Of a stretch of DNA of 64,000 bases, positions 57,910-64,000 are shown in pieces (within the stretch, counting starts at the first letter, position 1; every line of letters starts with the position of its first letter). The translations under genes and the position numbers were made by a program. The notes beneath the pieces were generated by a model. The model made no database searches. It saw nothing but the letters and a program-made list of their open reading frames with translations, and was not told the origin of the DNA. This DNA is from Haliscomenobacter hydrossis DSM 1100 (GTDB taxonomy: Bacteria; Bacteroidota; Bacteroidia; Chitinophagales; Saprospiraceae): the NCBI RefSeq assembly GCF_000212735.1, contig NC_015510.1, positions 2,170,001 to 2,234,000 of the forward strand. The letters are read 5' to 3'.

Positions 57910-58716
57910 TCACGCATTTTTATAACTAGCCAATGTCTTTGTTCCCCACAAAAAGGCGACAACAACCGCGGTGATTGCAATGACCGAATAGTGAATTTTA
58001 GGGTAATCGACCAAGGGATTGTACAGGTCATCTTTTGGGAACAAAGGCCTTCCGGTATTCAACATCGTGTGAAATAGGATACAGGCAAATAAACTTTTTC
58101 CCGTATTGTTATATATCCAAACAATCAGCACCCTTACTGCGACCGTGCCGAGGGTTGCCCAGGCTATCCAGGTTAGATCTTGTCCTTGTTGAATGATGGA
58201 CGGGTAATGCCATACTGCCCAAGGTATACCTATCAGGATGCTTGCTGCTAATGCGCCAAACCGTTCTTGCATGGGTTCAATGGCATAACCCATGTAGCCG
58301 ATTTCTTCACAGATTGCTCCAATAAAAAACAAGGGAAAAAGAAAAGGAATAGATTGGAAAGGGATGTGAAAGGTGCGCGGCAGTGGCAATCCGGTAAAAT
58401 AGATAATGAGGTAGATCAATAAATACAGTAGAAATGGTAGAAAAATAATCGGCACATACCATATCTTTTTTGTAATCCTGGAAAAATCTAAAATTCGCTG
58501 AAACAGTCTTTTAACACCATTATGCCCTTCTTCTTTGTAAATGAGCATGCTGGCTACAATCAATGGTGTAAGTGTTGCTAATATGTCCGTTATCGGAATA
58601 TCCAAGGGTAGTCCTTTAACGTCAATCATGGTTTCAATGATCCATAGTGGAATTGAAAACCCATAAACCAGCAGGAAAAATTTTAGGGGGGTTCTTGTTC
58701 CTTTGTTGGTTTCCAT
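57910..58716 (-). CDS. CPBP family intramembrane protease-like protein
   Basis: 268 residues with about eight membrane helices. The first CPBP motif is CEEIGYMGYA; the Arg normally found after EE (EExxxR) is Met or Tyr here, which is unusual. The second motif WAVWHYP and the third FHTMLN are present. CPBP proteins include CAAX-type proteases and bacteriocin self-immunity proteins; with the Arg changed, activity is uncertain. Downstream of two small membrane-protein genes on the same strand, so it may be in one operon with them. Confidence 0.85.
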   Translation of the reverse strand: METNKGTRTPLKFFLLVYGFSIPLWIIETMIDVKGLPLDIPITDILATLTPLIVASMLIYKEEGHNGVKRLFQRILDFSRITKKIWYVPIIFLPFLLYLLIYLIIYFTGLPLPRTFHIPFQSIPFLFPLFFIGAICEEIGYMGYAIEPMQERFGALAASILIGIPWAVWHYPSIIQQGQDLTWIAWATLGTVAVRVLIVWIYNNTGKSLFACILFHTMLNTGRPLFPKDDLYNPLVDYPKIHYSVIAITAVVVAFLWGTKTLASYKNA

Positions 58717-58720
58717 AAGT

Positions 58721-59176
58721 CTATTCCTTTTTATAAAAAATTCTCACCTGTGGCAACACCGCAACAAAAATGAGTGGAATGGCATAAAGCATGTAAAAGG
58801 TTTGCAGCCAACTTACCCCTTGTACATAAATGGTTTCGACTTGTATCCAGATGATGAGGGCAAAAGCGACATAAATACTGAATGACCAGGCCCAATGCAT
58901 ATCCTGGAAAAAATTAAATTGCTCAGCCAATCGGGAGCTAGGTTTTTTCAACAAAGCAAGTACCAACAAGCTGGGAAAAAGCCCTAAAACAGTGAACAAA
59001 ACAATGCCAGGTATAAGAAAATCTTGGAAAGGCGACCTTGCTAAAATGGACAAAGGCAATCCACCCAGCAATTTGCCAGATGGAGAAACAATCAATGCGC
59101 CACCGCCTCCGATGGCACCCAACCCGAGGAATGCCAAGAGGATGAGGTGGATGTTTCTTGCGGTTTTTGATTTCAT
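58721..59176 (-). CDS. small four-helix membrane protein, unknown
   Basis: 151 residues with about four membrane helices (LILLAFLGLGAIGGGGALIV; FLIPGIVLFTVLGLFPSLLVLALL; and two later). It has no recognised family name. It starts within the stop of the DUF6064 gene (4-nt overlap) and ends 5 nt before the CPBP gene starts, so the three genes form an operon of membrane proteins. Confidence 0.65.
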   Translation of the reverse strand: MKSKTARNIHLILLAFLGLGAIGGGGALIVSPSGKLLGGLPLSILARSPFQDFLIPGIVLFTVLGLFPSLLVLALLKKPSSRLAEQFNFFQDMHWAWSFSIYVAFALIIWIQVETIYVQGVSWLQTFYMLYAIPLIFVAVLPQVRIFYKKE

Positions 59177-59820
59177 GAGTGTTGGGTTAACATGCTATTC
59201 CGATAGATCAGTAAAGAAGCTGCACTCAAACCCGCTACCAACAAACCCGTATCTTCCACAATACCAAACTGAAAGGCTGCCATAAACCCGATAATCGACC
59301 AAAGAAAAGGAATGATAAGAACTGCAAGTGGGCATTTTTTTTCATTCAGGAGTAGCAATCCAAAAGTAAAAATCGTAGTGGGGCAGGGCAAACCAAAAGT
59401 GGGTGACGAAGGATAAACATGGCCCAAAAAATAACCTAAAATCGGGTAAACAATTAAGGCAAATAAAATAAAAATCATTCCTGTAATGCCGTACTTATTT
59501 GCGTGGAATTTAAAGGAAAATTTATCTTGCAATACCCCAAAACCGATCAATAAAATACCCTGAATAATAAATAAAGCCCCGAATACATAAGCCAACGGAT
59601 TAATTTTTGAAAAATGGATGATGTGATAAACAACACCCATCCACAACCAAAAAAAAGCCAGTACACTGCTGATGATTTTATCAGATTTGGGGTTGGGCTT
59701 GATGACGAAATAAATGATGATCGCACTCAGCAAGTAAAACACCACCTGCATTGGAAACACTGCACGGTTGTAGTGCGCAAAGACTTCTAAGAATTGTTCT
59801 AAGGTAAATGGCGGTTTCAT
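59173..59820 (-). CDS. DUF6064 family membrane protein
   Basis: 215 residues, six to seven helices. The N-terminus FTLEQFLEVFAHYNRAVFPMQVVFYLLSA and the PCPTTIFTFGLLLL motif near residue 150 are characteristic of DUF6064. The function is unknown. First of a three-gene minus-strand operon; just upstream lies a long hairpin that separates it from dps. Confidence 0.8.
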   Translation of the reverse strand: MKPPFTLEQFLEVFAHYNRAVFPMQVVFYLLSAIIIYFVIKPNPKSDKIISSVLAFFWLWMGVVYHIIHFSKINPLAYVFGALFIIQGILLIGFGVLQDKFSFKFHANKYGITGMIFILFALIVYPILGYFLGHVYPSSPTFGLPCPTTIFTFGLLLLNEKKCPLAVLIIPFLWSIIGFMAAFQFGIVEDTGLLVAGLSAASLLIYRNSMLTQHS

Positions 59821-59830
59821 ATGGGCGATA

Positions 59831-59930
59831 AAAAATAAGTGTTCATTTTGACAAAGGATCAGATAAGTAAATGGTTCATTTCAAATGTCTTATTTAATCC
59901 TTTGACTCAGGAAAATGAACACTTATTTTT
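59831..59930. repeat. 100-bp inverted repeat between dps and the membrane operon
   Basis: AAAAATAAGTGTTCATTTT (59831-59849) and AAAATGAACACTTATTTTT (59912-59930) are perfect 19-bp arms. Inside, CAAAGGAT (59852) pairs with ATCCTTTG (59897). The arrangement can terminate the dps transcript on the minus strand; the length suggests a mobile-type repeat. Confidence 0.75.
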
Positions 59931-59956
59931 GCCCCACTACTAAGCCTGAATCCGTA

Positions 59957-60433
59957 CTAGTTTGTTAAATGTGAACGTAAAAACCAAGCCATTTTTTCAT
60001 GATTCTCCATGAGCCCAGTTATAAAATCACTGGAGCCCGAATCGTGAAATTCATTGGCAAAACTTTTGATGTGCTCACGCAAAATAATGATAATGCTTTC
60101 GTGATCTGCTAAAAGTTCTTTAATAAACCCCTGGCTGTCGTTGTGTTCCCTGGTCTGTTCTGTCAGGTGGGTTAAACTCAAGTACGATTTTAAAGTAGCT
60201 GGTGCGTAATGACCAATGGCGCGAATACGCTCTGCAACACCATCTATCAATTCATCCAATTGCCCAAATTGACCTTCAAAAAACTTGTGCTTATCATAAA
60301 AATCTGCCCCTTCAATATTCCAATGGGCATTTTTTGTTTTAATATAAAGTACGGTTTCATCTGCTAAAACTTTTGCCAACTCATTGGCAACTGCTTGCCG
60401 GTTGGGGTCGGTTATTCCTATTGCTGTTTTCAT
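59957..60433 (-). CDS. dps: Dps family iron-storage/DNA-protection protein
   Basis: 158 residues. The ferroxidase residues occur with the standard spacing: His37 (KNAHWNIEG), His49 (FYDKHKFF), Asp64 and Glu68 (DELIDGVAERI). The protein should form a 12-mer that stores iron and uses hydrogen peroxide as oxidant, with a short N-terminal tail. It is preceded by a repeat-derived ORF whose stop overlaps its start. Confidence 0.93.
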   Translation of the reverse strand: MKTAIGITDPNRQAVANELAKVLADETVLYIKTKNAHWNIEGADFYDKHKFFEGQFGQLDELIDGVAERIRAIGHYAPATLKSYLSLTHLTEQTREHNDSQGFIKELLADHESIIIILREHIKSFANEFHDSGSSDFITGLMENHEKMAWFLRSHLTN

Positions 60434-60624
60434 GGTTTTTTTGGGTATGTGTTTGACTCTGGTTTAAATTGTAAAGTGTTTGGAACATCTGTCAGTAATG
60501 CTGGGTTACTTTTTATTGTTGCCCAATTTAGGAATGAAAGAATTTTCCCAACAGCACAAAGGTGCATCCTATAGTCACCTATTTCCTTACACAATTGTTG
60601 AAATGATTTACATGAATCACACAT
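60430..60624 (-). CDS. doubtful repeat-derived ORF before dps
   Basis: 64 codons starting MCDSCKSFQQLCKEIGDY, with the stop overlapping the dps ATG (ATGA). The first 24 codons coincide with a 71-nt sequence duplicated at 61894-61964, where the same peptide pattern CDSCKSFQ-LCK-IGDY is seen without a start codon. It may be a remnant of a Cys-rich protein gene rather than a functional gene. Confidence 0.3.
   Translation of the reverse strand: MCDSCKSFQQLCKEIGDYRMHLCAVGKILSFLNWATIKSNPALLTDVPNTLQFKPESNTYPKKP
60552..60622. repeat. 71-bp direct repeat, copy 1 (copy 2 at 61894-61964)
   Basis: The two copies have the same length and match at 63 of 71 positions with no gaps. They flank the DUF6544 gene (60679-61764) in the same orientation. 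On the minus strand both read CDSCKSFQ-LCK-IGDY--HLC. They may mark the duplication of an ancestral gene end, or the boundaries of an inserted segment. Confidence 0.7.
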
Positions 60625-60678
60625 TAGGATACCTCACCTAGTCAAGTCTTATGCAACGAGTTTTGAAAACTTAGATTT

Positions 60679-61764
60679 CTATCCACTACAGTTGTATTTT
60701 ATACTCATGAGTTTGAAAGTTCCATAAATCAAATCTCTGTCGGGATAACTATATATAGTCTCTGCACTTCCCATCAGTCTGTATCCATTAATTTCATGAT
60801 AATCTTTTAAAGGTGTTGCCCAAGGGAATTGTTTTCCTGCACTGGCATAGCGGTCATCAGAAATAAAGTTTATGAGTTCACCTTTGTCATTAAAATACAG
60901 CCATGCAGATACTTTGATACTATTATTCGTAAAAGATGCTTTCACTTTATTTCCTTCAACCTCTAACCACTTTATTCGCTTGTCAATGAGTGTTGGTGGA
61001 GCCACGACACACATATCATTAAAAAAGGTAACCGTCTCCGACAAATTCATTTCTGCACCTTCCTGATATACCATTTTGAATAATGAAAACAGTCTGATGT
61101 CCATAACTGCAACTCCATTCTTAAAGTAATGATAAGCACCAATTGGTAGACCTTTCATTGCCGCTTTCATAAAAAATAGTCGGGTTGGAGTTTCCATAAA
61201 ACTATATTGTTCACATGTAAATGGCATCCATTCTGAATGTTCGTCCTTTCTGATTTTGCCGACAAATTCAATTTTGAAATTATTCACTTTGGGTTTACCA
61301 ATAGAACCTGTATATCGAAGATATTTTTTTACTGGTTCAGGCAATTCTTGGATGTCTATTTCTGAGAGTTCAGAATTTTGAAAATACTCTTTTTGTTGCA
61401 AACCAGTTTTTACATCATTTTTATATTTGCCATAATAACTCCAAGTGCCATATCCGATGATTGATACAATTAGAATAATCACATTTACAATTGTTCCAAA
61501 TTTAGCATCCTGCCAGAAGATAACAATTAGGAATTGAGAGGTAACCAATGCAATAAGTCCAAACATCCACCACCAACTATTGTTGAAGGCAAACATTGTA
61601 GCTGCTACAGCAAAAAAAACAAAGGCCATCAGCCAAATCACTCCAAATGGTTGTGAAATGGTTTGTGTAAGTTGTTTTACATCGGAAAGCCCGAAAGCTT
61701 TGACAAAGCCAAGTAAATGGATTAGTCCATGAACTATAACGAGTATTAAAAATGCTATTCTCAT
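60679..61764 (-). CDS. DUF6544 family protein with N-terminal membrane domain
   Basis: Start set at ATG 61764 (MRIAFLILVIVHGLIHLLGF), 361 residues. Four membrane helices in the first 120 residues are followed by a soluble beta-rich domain typical of DUF6544 (LPEPVKKYLRYTGSIGKPKVNNFKIEF near residue 150; IYSYPDRDLIYGTFKLMSIKYN at the end). The function is unknown. The gene is flanked by the 71-bp direct repeats. Confidence 0.8.
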   Translation of the reverse strand: MRIAFLILVIVHGLIHLLGFVKAFGLSDVKQLTQTISQPFGVIWLMAFVFFAVAATMFAFNNSWWWMFGLIALVTSQFLIVIFWQDAKFGTIVNVIILIVSIIGYGTWSYYGKYKNDVKTGLQQKEYFQNSELSEIDIQELPEPVKKYLRYTGSIGKPKVNNFKIEFVGKIRKDEHSEWMPFTCEQYSFMETPTRLFFMKAAMKGLPIGAYHYFKNGVAVMDIRLFSLFKMVYQEGAEMNLSETVTFFNDMCVVAPPTLIDKRIKWLEVEGNKVKASFTNNSIKVSAWLYFNDKGELINFISDDRYASAGKQFPWATPLKDYHEINGYRLMGSAETIYSYPDRDLIYGTFKLMSIKYNCSG

Positions 61765-61893
61765 AATTAAATATTTTATGTTGTGTATTCCATGCTTGCC
61801 GCTAACATCAAGCTCTGTAAACGTAGGTTTAGCGCAGGCGAAACGTAGGCTTATGGGGCTTGATGTTGTTTGACTGCTTTTAATAGCAATATT

Positions 61894-61964
61894 CAACACA
61901 AAGGTGCGGCCAATAGTCGCCTATTCCCTTACACAATTCTTGAAATGACTTACATGAATCACAC
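61894..61964. repeat. 71-bp direct repeat, copy 2
   Basis: Partner of the repeat at 60552-60622 (63 of 71 identical). Here the CDSCKSFQ-type reading frame has no start codon and ends soon after in a stop, so it is not a gene in its present form. Confidence 0.7.
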
Positions 61965-62016
61965 TTATTATCAGCATTTAGAACGTTGCCGAGTGATAAT
62001 GGGTGTTTGGGTAGAA

Positions 62017-62841
62017 TTAACGGTTTTGGACTTGATGGCGGCCAACATATAACTTTCCTAAAATTACCGATACGATCAGTTCAAGGAAAAAAACGACCAT
62101 GACTTTCCAATTTAGATTGAGCTGCAACAACCCATCATTCCCCATGTACAATGCCAAATTGATACATCCATTGAACCAAGCATGGCTGAGTACGCACAGA
62201 AATAAGTTGTTGGTGTATTTGTAGAGCGTTGTAAAACTGAAAGTCAAAACCATCCCTGACACAAGGTATAAGCCAAATGGAAATGAACGTTGGATGGTTC
62301 CGTGGATCAGCCACAAAGGCAAGTGCCAGATACCCCAGATGATTCCTACAAGCAGAACAGAAGGTATGTAGTGGATGATTTTTTCTAATCGGGGTTGCAG
62401 AATCCCCCGCCAACCCAATTCTTCTGCTCCTCCCCACAGGATCAGGAAGGGTAGATTGATCAGGATGGAGAGCATGGAGAGCATGGATATGGGCCGGCTG
62501 ATGCCGAAGGAAATCCAGATCATAAAAAAGCGCCATACCAGAAACAAAGCAAAGATGAGCCACACTTGCCTGTTTGCTACCTTAACGAATATATAGCTTA
62601 CAAAAGACTTTGCAATAAATGCTTCCTTGAACTGCCTGTAAACAAGATAGGAACTGATGGCTGGCCCCAGACTGCCAATGGTGTACAGTATCCAAAATAA
62701 AGGCGTGCCATACCCAAGTATACCCAGATAGGTATTCCCAATGATAATCGTAAACCAACACAACCACGTTATGGAAAACGTGTAACCTAAATAAAACCCG
62801 ATCAGCTTGATTGATTGCTCTTTTAGCTTGATGTTTTTCAT
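62017..62841 (-). CDS. CPBP family intramembrane glutamic endopeptidase
   Basis: 274 residues, about eight membrane helices. All CPBP motifs are intact: EELGWRGILQP (EExxxR), WGIWHLPLW, and HAWFNG. This contrasts with the CPBP-like gene at 57910, where the Arg is lost. It likely cleaves a membrane substrate or a prenylated-type peptide; no bacteriocin gene is adjacent. Confidence 0.9.
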   Translation of the reverse strand: MKNIKLKEQSIKLIGFYLGYTFSITWLCWFTIIIGNTYLGILGYGTPLFWILYTIGSLGPAISSYLVYRQFKEAFIAKSFVSYIFVKVANRQVWLIFALFLVWRFFMIWISFGISRPISMLSMLSILINLPFLILWGGAEELGWRGILQPRLEKIIHYIPSVLLVGIIWGIWHLPLWLIHGTIQRSFPFGLYLVSGMVLTFSFTTLYKYTNNLFLCVLSHAWFNGCINLALYMGNDGLLQLNLNWKVMVVFFLELIVSVILGKLYVGRHQVQNR

Positions 62842-62868
62842 TTTGTTTTATTCGAATCCATGACATTC

Positions 62869-63984
62869 TTACCTCCGCACAAACTCATCCACCGCCCGCC
62901 GCAGGGAAACGGGTTGCGGATACGTTTTTACATATCCGGTTCGCAAAATAAACTGTATGGGATCCTTGATGCCGATAGCTGAATTGAGTTCCGCGTTCGT
63001 AGTTGTTTCTTCTAATATCTGCGTCATCGGATGAATGGCGATTCCTTTTTCTCGAATGTTTAGCCAGAGTTTTTGCAGGCGACGGCCCGTATCAAGCAGG
63101 GTGGCTACGGCATTGTCTTTGCTCGTAATCAGCAGCCAACCAGCAGATTGCGCCACTTGTTTCCGCACAGTATCGATGTTTTGCTCCCTGAAGTTTTTTT
63201 TCATTACGCTCGATTTTCCATAAAAATTTCGCAAAACCCAGGCTGACACTCCTTCAATTTCCATACTTGCGGTAGTCAGCCCGTCGCCATGTTTTTCGGC
63301 ATCCTTACTTGAAAACCGGATCCAATTGGCCAATTCCTTTTGTGCAACATCCCGGTAGGATTGAATCCGGTTGGCTTCAATCGTTTGTTCATTGATGTAT
63401 TGGTATGGTTTAGTCGTATTGGGCATCCAATGAAAAGAATCACGCTCACCTTCCACCAGCGCATCAATGTCTGCTTTTTTGAGCGCCTCACTGAGGTAAT
63501 TTGACCGGATGGTTCTACGCTGTTTTATTTTTTCAATGTTGTATTTGGGCGCATTGCTTGCTTTCGTCAATTTGACAGATAGGATCTGTTCATCCTGGTT
63601 GTTATTGGCTAAAATGGTGAACGCACAAAGGTAACCCAGGTTGCTGGCGGCATATTCCAGATTTTGGGTGAATGCGCCGATCGACAGGACGGTTTCTCTT
63701 TGCGTAGGATCAACCCCAGGAAGCCATTTGCTTTTGTCATTGCCGATGATCCAATGGTAAGGTTCAATGTATTGTACAAACCAGGGTTGGGTATTGTGTC
63801 CACTGGGGGCCAATGATGCCAGAAACAGGATTTTTTTTTCGTCAGCTGTGAGGGGAATTTTTTCAGGAAAATTCCCCTTAAAATCTTCCCTGACAAAGTT
63901 GCTTTTGTCACTTTGCAGGTAATAGCCGCCGGCGACCACCAAAATAGCCCCGCCAGCAACACCTAAGAATTTTTTCCTGTTCAT
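62869..63984 (-). CDS. nitroreductase-like (Acg family) FMN-binding protein
   Basis: 371 residues. The N-terminus MNRKKFLGVAGGAILVVAGGYYL is a membrane anchor or an exported signal. A double nitroreductase-like fold follows: LASLAPSGHNTQPWFVQ (the FMN-contact region) near residue 55, then QRRTIRSNYLSEAL, and GWLLITSKDNAVATLLDTGRRLQKLWLNIREKG near residue 285. This is the layout of the Acg-type flavoproteins, which may bind rather than turn over flavin. The gene ends the window's operon on the minus strand, 28 nt before the CPBP gene. Confidence 0.85.
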   Translation of the reverse strand: MNRKKFLGVAGGAILVVAGGYYLQSDKSNFVREDFKGNFPEKIPLTADEKKILFLASLAPSGHNTQPWFVQYIEPYHWIIGNDKSKWLPGVDPTQRETVLSIGAFTQNLEYAASNLGYLCAFTILANNNQDEQILSVKLTKASNAPKYNIEKIKQRRTIRSNYLSEALKKADIDALVEGERDSFHWMPNTTKPYQYINEQTIEANRIQSYRDVAQKELANWIRFSSKDAEKHGDGLTTASMEIEGVSAWVLRNFYGKSSVMKKNFREQNIDTVRKQVAQSAGWLLITSKDNAVATLLDTGRRLQKLWLNIREKGIAIHPMTQILEETTTNAELNSAIGIKDPIQFILRTGYVKTYPQPVSLRRAVDEFVRR

Positions 63985-64000
63985 AATGGTTTTTTTAAGG

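Overview
The window looks like chromosomal DNA of a Bacteroidota bacterium, most likely a filamentous or aquatic member of the Saprospiria (Haliscomenobacter-like; this is inferred from gene content, not proven). The evidence is the many TonB-dependent receptors with carboxypeptidase-like N-terminal domains, LytS/LytTR two-component genes, promoters of the Bacteroidota type (TTG, about 20 bp, TAnnTTTG), few Shine-Dalgarno sites, and families such as DUF4856, DUF6580 and DUF2452 that are typical of this phylum. No rRNA, tRNA or CRISPR array was seen.

Layout. 1-5.5 kb: an unexplained duplicated hairpin leader, a 3'-5' exonuclease, housekeeping-like unknowns, and a cobalamin riboswitch driving a putative vitamin/cofactor membrane transporter plus a Cys-rich protein. 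5.5-18 kb: an iron/heme region with imelysin, a DUF4856 lipoprotein, an HTTM protein and a FecA-like receptor, then a broken heme-binding-protein gene, a truncated globin, and a siderophore receptor with a PepSY membrane protein. Five promoters in this region share an AT-rich operator-like half-site next to the -7 box. 18.6-21.1 kb: a radical SAM/SPASM enzyme paired with an unusual lipoprotein. 21.5-24.5 kb: a light-harvesting module of rhodopsin, beta-carotene dioxygenase (retinal synthesis) and lycopene cyclase. 24.7-37.8 kb: a fasciclin lipoprotein, a fatty-acid-hydroxylase-family protein, hydrolases, a LytS/LytTR pair, a Crp-like regulator, a heavy-metal-type TonB receptor with an HMA-domain partner, and an AraC regulator.

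37.9-53.2 kb is an accessory, defence-like island. It holds a RhuM protein, a 14-repeat WD40 protein, an nSTAND-type NTPase and a SIR2-like protein (apparently one conflict system), a DUF433/PIN toxin-antitoxin pair, a DUF4240 protein with a GIY-YIG-like ORF, an HNH nuclease gene split cleanly by an IS3-family element, and a reverse transcriptase of the defence (DRT/Abi) kind. Several large palindromic intergenic elements sit here and nearby, two of them clearly of one family. 53.4-64 kb: an outer-membrane barrel protein, OsmC, ChrA, an HSL-type hydrolase, two CPBP intramembrane proteases, membrane unknowns, Dps, and a nitroreductase-like protein.

The strongest leads are the SIR2/STAND/WD40 operon with near-identical repeats differing at surface-type positions, the radical SAM/lipoprotein pair, the shared iron-gene promoter motif, and the rhodopsin with an apparent carotenoid-antenna fenestration.
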